Shown here piece after piece: positions 1-12,100 of a stretch of 23,776 nucleotides of DNA. Within the stretch, counting starts at the first letter, position 1, and the number at the start of each line of letters is the position of its first letter. The stretch covers positions 1 through 23,776 of the forward strand of contig QANT01006086.1 of the NCBI GenBank assembly GCA_003254885.1, given 5' to 3'. The position numbers were made by a program, and so were the translations under genes. The notes under the pieces were generated by a model. It was not told the origin of the DNA. It saw only the letters and a program-made list of their open reading frames with translations, and made no database searches. This stretch comes from Purshia tridentata. Its lineage: Eukaryota; Streptophyta; Magnoliopsida; Rosales; Rosaceae.

Positions 1-43
1 TTAATTTTTATTTGGGCTAGGGTTGACTTTTATTTCGAGTGGA

Positions 44-191
44 ATTCTGAGCTTGTATAGCTTTACAGTTGTAGTTTTAAGCTGGAAATAACTATTGCCA
101 ATTAATTGTAAACTATAAACAGCTGTATCAAATTTTTTTTTTGGCCAAGAGCTGTATCAATTTATTTAAGTTGAAGAGACTTGTTAATAAA
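44..191 (+). repeat. Upstream copy of a dispersed direct repeat (148 bp)
   Basis: Matches 3291-3411 in KEG intron 1 in the same orientation over its whole length with few substitutions. It differs by two single-base gaps and by a 29-bp gain at 121-160: an 18-nt A-T10-GGCC-AAG insert plus a second copy of the 11-mer AGCTGTATCAA. Sequence similarity stops sharply after position 191. Confidence 0.85.
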
Positions 192-697
192 CCTGAGGTC
201 GAACTCCAGGGTCTCCAATATGTTTCTTATAATTTTAATATTAAAAATAAAGGCCATACCCGCCCGCCCTTGACCCGGGTCCTCAATTAACCCCTCAAAC
301 AAAAGAAATGAGACAATAATGGGAATTAGCAACTGTAGGGGGAGAGCTGAACACATAAAAGGCCCAAGGTACACCCAAAGCTGGAGTTGGCAACTAGCAA
401 GATAAAGGGAGCCAACAACACAATTTAATTTCCTATGATGCACAGTGAGACTCCTCAAGATGATTTGTAGATTCTTCACCATAAAATATAGTTTTATGAC
501 ACAATACAAACCATTGTACCGTAGATAAAAAAGAGAAAAGTATGCAACTCAAAAAGAATTAGTTTTCTAGTCCACCACTGGACGGTGTTGGACTGAAAAC
601 CACCCTCATCTCTGTCAAATATATTCCATGCACTGTTTCACACCCCCATCTCACCACTTTTGCACAAAATACCATTTCTACCCTCGAAAGAAACCGT
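192..697. other. Upstream intergenic sequence without a supported gene
   Basis: An open frame of 115 codons runs on the minus strand (162-509), but it has no recognisable domain, ends inside the repeated segment, and shows no gene-like context. It includes a GC-richer patch (about 260-290, containing CCCGCCCGCCC and GACCCGGGTCC). I see no further structure that I can name. Confidence 0.4.
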
Positions 698-1197
698 GTT
701 CGTGGCAGAAGAAGCGGGTTAAGTACTCAGTGTGAAAAGCACCAGCCGACCCAGACCGCCCAGCCAACCATCCTCTCTAGAAAGGGAAAAGAAAATAAAA
801 TCACAAAATCATAAAATCATAATTCATAAATCAAAAAAGGGAAAAAAACAAAAAACAAACAACACAAAAAAACACCTCACAAGTCACAACAACAAGTTGC
901 AAGTTACAACTTACACGCTACAGGACACGAGCCACTCTCCCTCTCTCTCTTCTTTCTCTCTCTAGAGGACTAAAACCCTCTATTCTTTTTTCCGAGTACA
1001 TTTCTTTCCTGTTTAGCCCAACTGATCATTTCTTGCGAATCTTCGTTTCTCTCTCCCAATTCATTTATGGATCTGCCTTTTCCTCCTCTCATCTCCCCAA
1101 TTGCAACTCCCAACAGCTCCTGAGCTCCCGAAGCTATAAAATCGCCCAATTTTTCAATCGATTCAGCTGAAAAAGCACTTTTCACGGAGACGACAAG
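698..1197 (+). promoter_or_regulatory. Probable KEG core promoter and 5' leader
   Basis: Contains an A-rich block (about 779-870), a CT-rich tract (938-963) typical of plant 5' leaders, and a TATAAAAT sequence at 1135-1142. If the latter were the TATA box the leader would be only about 30 nt. The CT tract suggests instead that transcription begins upstream near 900-930 and the TATAAAAT lies in the leader. The sequence does not decide between these. Confidence 0.45.
1067..1123 (+). CDS. Short upstream ORF in the KEG leader (18 codons)
   Basis: ATG at 1067 opens 18 codons ending at TGA 1121-1123, 74 nt before the KEG start. The peptide is Pro/Ser-rich (MDLPFPPLISPIATPNSS). It matters only if transcription starts upstream of 1067. 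The ATG is in a fair context (ttt before it, G at +4). No homologue is recalled. Confidence 0.35.
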   Translation: MDLPFPPLISPIATPNSS

Positions 1198-1949
1198 ATG
1201 AAAGTGCCGTGCTGTTCGGTCTGTCAAACGCGGTATGACGAAGAAGAGAGAGTCCCGCTTTTGCTTCAGTGCGGTCATGGCTTCTGCAAGGACTGCTTGT
1301 CCAGAATGTTCGCCGCTTGTCCCGAAACCACGCTCGTCTGTCCCAGGTGCCGCCACGTGTCCGTCGTCGGGAACTCCGTTCAGGCTTTGCGGAAGAACTT
1401 CGCCGTGCTTGCGCTGATTCACTCCAGCTCCAATGCCGCTTCTTCCGCAGCAGCGGCCGCCAATTTTGACTGCGATTACACGGATGACGAGGAGGGTGAC
1501 GACGACGATGAGGATGCTGGGGACAATGACGAGGACTCCCTCTCGCGCCGCAGATGCAGCCGCGGGTCCCACACTTCCAGCTCGGGGGCATGTGGGCCGG
1601 TGATCGAGGTCGCAGTGCACCATGACTTGAAATTGGTGCGGCGGATAGGGGAGGGGAGGCAGGCCGGGGTTGAAATGTGGACGGCTGTGATTGGCAATGG
1701 TGGCGGGCGTTGCCGCCACCGTGTTGCGGTGAAGAAGGTGGCGGAGGCAGAGGAGACGAGTATGGATTGGGTGATGGGGCAACTAACTAATTTGCGGCGG
1801 GCCTCAATGTGGTGTAGGAATGTGTGCACATTTCATGGGGCTATGAGGATTGAAGGAACTTTGTGTCTTGTTATGGATAGGTGTTATGGGTCTGTTCAAT
1901 CCGAGATGCAGCGCAATGAGGGCAGACTGACATTGGAGCAAATCCTAAG
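1198..1949 (+). CDS. KEG: KEG exon 1: RING finger, acidic linker, kinase N-lobe
   Basis: Residues 1-251, ending in phase 2 at the donor at 1950. The RING is C3HC4: Cys6, Cys9, Cys25, His27, Cys30, Cys33, Cys48, Cys51 (spacing C-X2-C-X15-C-X-H-X2-C-X2-C-X14-C-X2-C). It would bind two zinc ions and recruit a ubiquitin E2. An Ala run (84-88) and a very acidic stretch (96-113) follow. The kinase-like domain starts near residue 145 with a relaxed glycine loop (Gly151, Gly153, Gly157) and the VAVKK motif, whose Lys179 is the ATP-anchoring lysine. The exon is visibly richer in G/C and CpG than the other exons, which explains long chance ORFs on its other strand. Confidence 0.95.
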
Positions 1950-4900
1950 GTTTTGTAGTTTTATTTTCCTTTCAAATTTTTATTAAACGGATTTGTATTA
2001 TATATTTTTCTCTACGCGTTGGTTAATTTGTATTTGTGTGTGTGTGTGGAGAGTACCTTTTCATATTGGTTTATGTGATCATTGTGGATAGTTTAATTCA
2101 AAATGGTTATTTAGCGAGTGTAGGAAATTCTTGTTGCTTTCTATATAGTAGGTATAGATTGGATGTATGTATAACAGTGCCATAATTGGTTGCTGAAACA
2201 AACATTGTGGGCTTTAAAATTTCTTTTACAAATAATTTTAATTTTAGGTTTTTGTGGCTTATAGAAAATGGGGTGGTAAATATTTTTATGCAATAATGTC
2301 TTGTATGTTTGCACTTCACATTCATTGCATTGTCATATGGAGCTGAGTTACATTGGGGTAGTACTTTGTGATATCCAAACCATTTTCTGCTTTTTATTTT
2401 GGTTATGTTTCTTCATTTCTTTTATTTTCTCTTCTCTTCTTGTCTGCAAACGTGAGCTTGAGTACCAATGGAAAAGAGAATATTTTATATGTAAGTTATT
2501 GAAGCGTCTATCATTAGATATGATTGTTAATTTTATGATTCAGCCTCTGTATCTTTCTATTATATGAAAATTCATCCAGTCATATTATCACAAATTTTGT
2601 AGAAGAGTCTGAATTAAAAATTGAAGAACAAGTTCAAATTACATCTTGTTGAGTGAATGTTTGATGTGAACAAATGAGTTTAAAAGATATACCTACTCAT
2701 GTTATCAATGTCTTACAATGCAAGTGGAATAGTATTTTGTTGAGTTTGATATAAACTATTCCCAGTAAGACCTTAATGCTGCAAAAAAAACCCGTTCCAT
2801 TATTTTAAGTTGGTGTGCAATACTAATGTTAACACCAGTTAGGATACAAGTTATATTACAACCACCATATTTTGGTGGCCTCCATTCGCGGAAATGTTGT
2901 CCTCACAGGGATGCTTTCAAGGAAAAGAAATTTACCTTTTCTTACGTGGTAATGTTGCATTTCTTTTCAAACATTTCTCTCTCATTTTCAAGGCTGCAAT
3001 GTGGAATTATAAACTTCCTAAGAATGTTGATACCTGTAAGAAAATTTCCTTTTTAACTTAATAGTAATGAATGGACATTATGGAACAGTTATAAATGCAA
3101 AAAAGTGGGCATCTTTGTTGGATGGAGGTGGTAATGATGTCATTTTGGTTTAACAAAAATTGTCACTAATGTGTTGATCAAGCTGATTCAATTCTTTTGT
3201 TTTGTTTTTGTTTTTAATTTAATGGTTCTATTCATTATTTAAATTCATTGAAATTTGTAATAGGCAAATTTAACCATGTCATACTTAAAAATTTTGAGCT
3301 TGTAATAGTTTTACAGTTGTAGCTTTAAGCTGGAAATAACTGTTGCCAATTAATTGTAAAACTATAAACAGCTGTATCAATTTATTTAAGTTGAAGAGAC
3401 TTGTTAATAAAATGATCTTATATGTTATTTTCCCCTTTAATAGGAAGTCAACAATCTACACGATAAATGCATTATCATGGAAGATCAACGGATCAATATT
3501 AGTTACCTTGTCGTTCTTTAACCATCATTGGTGCTACAAATATTTTATAAATGATGGAAATGTTTCAATTTGTTGATGAGCACAGAAGAAGCAGATAAAC
3601 AAACTGTTGAAACATGCAAATGATGATGGGACTTATCATTTGTTCTGCAAGATCTTCGGTCTTTATAATATTCTAAATATCAATGGTGGAAATTGGTTTC
3701 TTTTATATGGGGAGTTTAAACATATTCTTGTTGAAATGTGTTTCTTTTGTATACACAGAGAAGCTTGCTTTAATTCCATGTTTAGGAGATAAATGTGGGA
3801 AATACTAACCACAAAATAAGAGTGATCATAAATGACATTCTAATTTTCTAAATTAATTTATGTATCTGAGGGATGAATTTTAGACTTGGAGAACAAATGT
3901 AGAGAAATCAAATGTGTTGTCACTGAAAAAGGCAAAACATCTGTTGGTTTTTCATATAACCAGCTGTCAGCGATAGGATAGGGTTTGTTAGGTACATCAG
4001 TCTTTATCCAAAACATTTTGAAAATTCCAGAAACGGAATAGATGAATACAGATTATTATAGTTATGAACGTGTTTATACTTCCATTTTATACATGTTGAA
4101 TTCAGTGATTTGAGAGTTAATTGAGTTAGAGATTTACTGAGTTTATATAAAATCTAATATATATATATATTTATAAGAATCAAGCTTTCATAAGATGAAA
4201 GGTACAAGTAGATATAAAATCAAATATTAGTAACTATTATCTGGCATCAACTCTTGTTGTGACATATTGAGTGCTTGCCATTTGTAGATATGGGGCTGAC
4301 ATCGCACGAGGAGTGGCTGAACTCCATGCGGCAGGTGTTGTTTGTATGAATCTTAAACCGTCCAATCTTCTTTTGGATGCAAGTGGTCATGCGGTGGTTT
4401 CCGACTACGGAGTTGCTGCAATTCTGAAGAAACCTTCCTGCCGGAAAGCTCGTTCAGAGTGTGACACCGCAAGGGTCCATTCGTGTATGGAGTGTACAAT
4501 GCTCAGTCCCCACTACGCAGCTCCAGAGGCATGGGAGCCAGTGAGGAAGTCATTGAATCCATTTTGGGATGATGCTATTGGTTTTTCTGCAGAGTCAGAT
4601 GCATGGAGTTTTGGTTGTACATTGGTAGAAATGTGCACTGGTTCCATCCCGTATGTGGAGAAACATACTCTATATTTGAAAGTTCTCATTCTTTTTCCCT
4701 TCATGGAATGATTTTTAGTACAAGTTGAAATTCATTGTGCAGATGGGCTGGTTTAAGCACAGAGGAAATTTATCGGGCTGTGATCAAGGCTCGGAAACTG
4801 CCTCCACAATATGCAAGTGTAGTAGGTGTTGGAATACCTAGGGAATTGTGGAAAATGATTGGTGAGTGTCTGCAGTTCAAGGCAGCAAAACGACCATCCT

Positions 4901-7900
4901 TTAATTCAATGTTAGCAACTTTCCTCCGCCATTTGCAGGAGATTCCACGCAGCCCTCCTGCAAGTCCTGATAAGTAAGAATTAAAAGTTCTGATTATTAT
5001 CTTGATTTCTTTTTGAGTGCATCTGACTTAGTCCTAGCTGATGCTGTTGGATGAAGAACATATATATAGAAACTAATTAAGTGATATTGGGTTTCTGTCA
5101 GTCACAGAAAGACCAAGGTCTTTATATTGAAATTTATAATTTGCTAATCCTGTTACATAAAGTTTAAATCTTGGGTGTGTGAACACAGTGGCTTAGCTAG
5201 ATGCTCTGGATCAAATGTGACGGAACCATCTCCTATATCCAATTCAGAAGTTTTGCAGGGTAACCCCACCATTCTGCATAGACTTGTGTCTGAAGGGGAT
5301 GTGTGTGGTGTTAGGTGAGTGCACTATAGTACACAATTATTTCGGCTAGTTTTTAAAACGTAGACTTTTTGTCTTATTCTCTATGCTGTACTTCTGTGTT
5401 TATACAGAGATCTGCTTGAAAAGGCTGCAGCAGGAAGTGATAACAGTGCAATATTTTCTCTATTAGAAGCTCAAAATGCTGATGGCCAAACTGCACTGCA
5501 TTTGGCCTGTAGACGTGGAAGTGCAGAACTTGTTGAGGCTATTTTGGAGTATAGAGAGGCGAATGTGGATGTCTTGGACAAAGATGGGGATCCTCCACTT
5601 GTTTTTGCTTTAGTAGCTGGATCCCCAGAATGCGTTCATGCTCTCATTAACAGAGGCGCTAATGTGAGATCTAGATTGCGGGAGGGCTTTGGTCCCTCCG
5701 TTGCTCATGTCTGTGCCTATCATGGCCAGCCTGATTGTATGCGTGTAGGTCGCAGTTTCTTGGATATGTTTAGTGATATTTCATTTCTGCTTCATAAGGC
5801 TCTTGAAAGGTGTACTCTTAACGTGTATTTTGCATACTATCAGGAGTTACTAATGGCTGGAGCGGATCCTAATGCGGTGGATGAAGAAGGTGAATCTGTA
5901 CTGCATAGAGCTGTTGCCAAGAAATATACAGATTGCGCTCTTGTTGTTTTGGAGAATGGAGGCTGTAGGTCAATGACTGTTTTAAATTCAGAAAGATTGA
6001 CGTAAGTACAAAATTGATTTTCCTTTTCTTTTTGCTGATATGAATAATGTGCATTCATTTAGTACTGGGGTATTGAATTCATTGAAGTCTGATATAATAT
6101 CAAATATTTGTGTATTTTAAAAATTGTGCACAATCCACTATTGTGTAATCAGGTTTTAATAAAAATTCTATTATTCATTTAGGCAGGTACTTGGCAGGGA
6201 ACATTGTGCCTGTTGAGATACAGGATTCTAGTGTCTTTGATCGTAAGGGATATTATACAAATTGAAGGCATTATTCAAGTCTTAGAATGCATTGAGCCAA
6301 ATTTTGACCCCTTGACGTGGGCATAAAAGCATGGCTATCAATTATCATTGATAAATTGATAAATTGATAAATTGTATCTTAATCTTAATGAGTCAAAGGA
6401 AAATTTTGGAATATTGTGCATTCTGATTTCTTTCCACTGCTTCATTGACTCTTTTATTCATTTTATTGCTAAATTCAAATGGCCATTGGGCCCCAAAGAA
6501 TAAAATAAAAAGAGAACTGAATGTGGAAATATAGCTAATTCATTACCAATGTGCTTTTCCAGCTTTATCTCTTTTCATGCCTTCCAAATTAGTATCCATG
6601 AAATTGTGACTCACATGTTGTAGAATTAAAATGTTGAAGTCTTATATATAACCATGACAATGTATAGTTATATTGATCTTGTTTATTGGTTGTCCCCCAC
6701 TGCATCTGTTTTAACATTCATTTCTGGTTGGGCTGCTTCCAACAAGAATCTGATTGTAAATCTTTGCATCTGTTTGAAACAGATTATAAATATGATTTTT
6801 TTAGATCCAGGCCCCTGGTTAATTTTCTGAATAGTTATAAGGTCCCATGGTTTTTAAACTTTTAAATAGAAAAGTCAACATTGACATAGATTGCACATCC
6901 ACAAGACCCATGATACAATATAAACTTATGCAGAACAAAATTGAATTAGCATATCTCATAGATACATTATCCTAATGCAACATAAGAGCCATTTGGATAT
7001 ACTAATTTAATTTCAAGTTTTATTTTATATAAGGGAGATGGTGGTATGGATAACATGAACAATGAGATGAGATAGTGGAAATGGTTGGAGAAGGATGCAC
7101 CCAAAATCAGGAATAAGATTGTTTAAAGATTAAAGACTAACTACAACCCATAATTAGGTAACATAGCAGATCCTTACCCTCGTGTCGTACCCTAAATGAC
7201 CCATTTGAGTGAATAAAATCCCATTTTCTTATCTCTTTAGCCCTAAATTTCCAAATCGAATACCCTCATCAAAATCATCAGCTCCAATTACACTGAAGTG
7301 TTCTTATGACCTGAAGTGACATAAATGACCATGTGCGTGACAACTCAAGTTGTCATTTCTGATGGGAAAGATAGCAGAAGTCACTTTACAGGCCATTGTA
7401 TTATACTAATTGAAGTTCAAGGGATATATGAGTCATTTTGAAATTCAGGGACCAAGAAATACGGGTCAAAGTTCATGGGGCATTGCTGTATTTTGCTCTT
7501 AGTACTTTGATAATTACAATGGCATTTTTTTTGGCCTTGATTATTACAATGGCATTAGCAACAATTTTTTTAAATGTACAGTAAGCCCATAAAAATAGGC
7601 AGACAAATCCTGACCTAATTCAAAAGGAAAAAAACCCATGTAGTTTTGGTTGAAGAAAGGTCTGACTAGGCCTAAATGTGCTATATTATTGGCAACTCTA
7701 GTAATTTATCTTCCAAACAGCCTGTTTGGAGCCAAAATTGGCCCATTACTTCCTGAGCTTGTGATTCAGAGTTCATGCTTGGTAGACCTGATAAGTGTTG
7801 CCTTTTTAGTTAAGCATATTTGCTCAGTAGTTTGTATTTTTAATAGGCCAAAAGCGTGTATGTAAAATTGTTAACAGCAGTTGTATGGCTATATTAAATT

Positions 7901-9078
7901 TTTTTCAATTGTAAGTTGTGGGTATTGGGTGGAAACAACATATATTCTTAGCATCAATTTTTGATTGCCTTGTTAAATTCTTATGGTATCGTAGACCACT
8001 GCACTTGTGTGTGGCAACATGGAATGTTGCCGTTGTTAGAAGGTGGGTGGAAGTTGCAACACCAGAAGAGATTGCCGATGCAATTGATATACCAAGTCCA
8101 GTTGGCACTGCGTTGTGTATGGCAGCTGCTCTAAAGAAAGATCATGAAATTGGTAATCCCATATCCTTAAAATGTCTGGTCCATTGATCTGAAACTTTTA
8201 ATTTTCTTAGTAATCCTATATCCTTAGAGTTATGCTCAAGTATTTATTATATTTGGGATTTGGTTGGTGATTGAGTATGACCTCCTATAGTTGATATAGA
8301 GGATATATAACTTATCATTACCTTCTCAAAGTCCATGATGTGGCTTATCAGTTTATTTTTTATAGTAACCTTCATCAATAAATTGGATTAAGCATTGATT
8401 TTAAGCACTTAATCATGGTTATTCAATGTTTGGAAGTTAATGTTGCAATGCTTGCAGCAAGTCATTATTGAGGTCAATTTGTGTTGAACTAGAAAATGTT
8501 GTATAAAGGGTGAAAATTTAGAGTATCCTATTTACTTGCTTCTATATATGTATATATATGTATGTGACGGAATCTAGATATTTTTGCTTGTTTCATTGAT
8601 ACTAAACAAGCTCCAGAACTATAGAGTTCTGTCATAAAACCAATTCTCAAGAACTAAAGGTAGTGCAACTATGGACGCAGATCACGAACTTCTAAATTCT
8701 TTGTTGTGCCTGTTCTTAAGATGTTCCTTTGGGTAAAGTCGTATCAGGACATGCTGACATATGGGATGGGCACTTATTGAATCCTAGAAATTTTTTTCAG
8801 CAAATAAATGTTGACATTTTAAGATCTCTCTCTCTCTCTCTCTCTATTTCTATATATTGCTTTCTTTGCATAACCTTTTTTCCCATGTCATTTTTAACTA
8901 TGGACGCAGATCACGAACTTCTAAATTCTTTTTTGTGCCTGTTCTTAAGATGTTCCTTTGGGTAAAGTCGTATGAGGACATGCTGACATATGGGATGGGC
9001 ACTTATTGAATCCTAAAAATTTTTTTCAGCAAATAAATGTTGACATTTTAAGATCTCTCTCTCTTTTTTCTCTCTTTC

Positions 9079-9116
<38 letters not shown>

Positions 9117-12100
9117 TTCTATATATTGTTTTCTTTGCATAACCTTTTTTCCCATGTCATTTTTCTCCCTTCTTGATAAAGAAAATCTGTAGCATCTAAT
9201 AAAATAATATTATTTTCTGATAATAATGAACTTTGTAGTTTTTCCTTGCTGTAATACTGACTTCTAGTGTTTTTTTTTTCCTACTGAATTTCACTTAAAG
9301 TAATAAATTGATTTATAATTAGTGTTTTTACTTGATGCTGCTTGTAGAAGGAAGAGAAATGGTGCATATTTTGCTTGCTTCTGGAGCAGATGCAACTGCT
9401 CAAGATGCCCAGCATGGACGGACAGCTTTGCATACAGCTTCAATGGCTAATGACGTTGAGTTGGTCAAGGTATGCAAGATAGCTTCCTACTACATGATAG
9501 CGGATCCTAGACCCCATTTCTTAATTTTTGTTCATCCTCTGTACATTATTCATGTATCAACACTTGGAAAATTTGGTTTTTACTGTCTAATTATCTCTTA
9601 ATATAATCTTTTATTTTTCTATTTTTTGACTAGATTATACTTGACGCTGGAGTTGATGTGAACATTCGGAATGTACAAAATACAATTCCTCTTCATGTAG
9701 CATTGGCCAGAGGGGCGAAGTCATGTGTTGGACTGCTTCTATCTGCTGGAGCAAATTATAATTTGCAGGTTTTTCTTTGATATTTTAAAATTCTGTTGTC
9801 AAATCTTTTATATTTTGTGATATCTCCCTAATTCTGTATCTAATCAAATGATTGATATGCAAGTCCTCAACTTAGGTCCTAATTAGAATGCCTTGTGTGC
9901 ACACACAAACATAACTTTTATCACTTGGTGATGTTTGATGATTTTGTCCTTACGTATTGACTACTTAAAAGCAGATTTTTTTCTTTTAGCCATCTGGCTC
10001 ATGTAAATGTCTTTTGCTCATTGTTATCAGGATGATGAAGGTGACAATGCTTTCCATATAGCAGCAGATGCAGCAAAAATGATACGTGAAAATCTTGAAT
10101 GGCTTATTGTCATGCTTAGAAATCCTGATGCTGCTGTTGAAGCCAGAAATCACAGGTAAGTACCCATTATGGCATTGCTCTTTTATGTGGCTCAACCTTC
10201 ATTCACAAGAGATTCTCTTCTTTCAACTTTATATACTATTAGGTCTTTGAACGTTTACATTAAATTTTTTATTTATAAGAAATGAAATTTATTAATGACC
10301 AATAAAAATACAAAGTTGTGGACAAGTTAATAATGACTGTTAGTCCTTAAACTGTTACATTTAATCCATTAGAGAACTGATTTGGGAGCTCCAAAAAATG
10401 TGCCAAGCACAGGGTGAGCTATCTGCTATGTTACCAATATAGATATTTGACTTTGATGACAGTGGCAAGACATTACGTGACTTTTTGGAGACCCTTCCCC
10501 GGGAATGGATATCTGAAGATTTGATGGAGGCACTCATAAATAGGGGGGTTTATCTGTCTTCTACAATGTGAGAAGTGATTACATCATTGTGCTGTTCTGA
10601 TATTTTTGCATGACTTATAATCTACACTTGCTTGTGACTAGTAGATTTCATAATTTTTGTTTTCTCTATGATCTAGATTCGAAGTGGGAGACTGGGTCAA
10701 ATTTAAAAGAAGTATAACAACTCCCACATATGGCTGGCAAGGTGCAAAACATAGAAGTGTTGGCTTTGTGCAAAATGTCCCAGACAAGGACAATTTGATA
10801 GTATCATTTTGTTCTGGAGAGGCTCGTGTTTTGGCAAATGAAGTTGTAAAAGTTATTCCCTTAGACAGGGGACAGCATGTCCAGCTTAAACCAGATGTCA
10901 AAGAGCCCAGGTTTAATTGTTAACAGTTTCCAAATATATACTGTTACAAGATTTATTGTACTGGCGTTGTGTTTTCTTTTTGGTGAAGTTTACCTTGTGC
11001 TCCAGTTTCAAAAAACTTATTAGTTATCTACTTTTGATTTTTAACTTGTGCTATTTAGGGGTAGAGTTTTTAAAGTCATTTAAAGGGTCTATTCAAAGTC
11101 ATCTAGAATCCTCTAAAATCTTAATTGAATACACCCCTTGGATTCTTTAATCCAAACCATAATTTTATACTGCAATTCCCTGGCAGTTAAAATTCAATGT
11201 CCATACAACATTTATTTAGAAAGGAAAATTGTACCTCTTTGAAAGCTTGTTGTCAGATAATATTATTGTTGGTGGTAAATTGATATGATTGTCAGTCTGA
11301 TTCACATTTCTTGCAAATTCTTCTGGTCTGAGTATAGTCTGAAGTATTTATGCATTCCAGAAACCAGCCATGCCTGACAATGAATACCCATTAAAGGGTT
11401 CTAGGCCTGAGCTCTTACAACACAAATAAAGGACTAGATAATTATAACAGACTGAAATATATTCATTTTAAAGTTTGACTCGTAGGATTTCTGATTTATT
11501 TAACCAATCATTTCCTAAACAATGTCATCATTGAACTTATTTAATTTTTAAGCTTACTTTAATAACTGCTTATTCATTCTTGCTTTAATAGTTTTTAGTC
11601 TGCCAAAGTGGCACATCCCATTCCAAGCATTAATTCATAAATTGATGTATCTTGTCTCAAGCATTTAAACTGCAAATGCATTAATGTACAATTACTTATA
11701 TATTTTGGGGCGAAGGCCTACCACACTCATCAAGACAAAATTTATAGCCTTAGTGTATCAATTATTCCTGAAATAGAGTTGGTTACATATGAGAGGACCC
11801 CAAAAGGGTTAAATTCAAGAAGATACAAAACAACAGTTGAGAAATGTCCAACAAACAAAAAGGTTTTGGGCAGCCAAGTAAAAAAGATAACATTATATAA
11901 GAAAAAGAATAAATAAGATTTTTTTTGTTTCTGATAATATTTATCAGTGATGTTGTAGACAATCTGTTTCAATTATAGGAATAAAAATGTATGCTCAGAA
12001 ATGCAGAATCCTGTATGACTAGGTAAATGGTTGTAAAGGTCTGGATAAAAGTAGATATATTGTGGTAGAGATAAAAGTAGAAAAATTGTAGTTCTCTGTT

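Larger units (their letters stand above)
6002..7994 (+). other. KEG intron 6 (1993 bp)
   Basis: Donor gtaagt, acceptor tatcgtag. It contains a triple GATAAATT run (6350-6373), a probable old transposon-derived stretch (about 7150-7500) and a 30-bp-period duplication with a T6GGCC spacer (7507-7556). No coding sequence is supported. Confidence 0.85.
8153..9347 (+). other. KEG intron 7 (1195 bp)
   Basis: Donor gtaat, acceptor gcttgtag. About 42% of it is a two-copy tandem duplication with CT microsatellites. The rest is AT-rich with no feature I can name. Confidence 0.85.

Noticed and set aside
162-509. 115-codon minus-strand frame upstream of KEG
   Set aside because: No domain or promoter context, and it overlaps the repeated segment. 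Left as unassigned sequence.
732-965. 77-codon plus-strand frame
   Set aside because: Lys- and Ser-rich low-complexity translation of the A-rich and CT-rich leader; no start context or homology.
1135-1142. TATAAAAT as the KEG TATA box
   Set aside because: Possible, but it would leave a leader of about 30 nt and ignore the CT-rich leader-like tract upstream; not asserted.
970-1782. 270-codon open frame on the minus strand, and a 142-codon one at 1163-1591
   Set aside because: Both are shadows of the GC-rich first KEG exon; the plus frame encodes a clear RING and kinase N-lobe.
7650-7865. 71-codon frame in intron 6
   Set aside because: Intronic, no homology to the KEG protein, and not bounded by splice sites that fit the phase.
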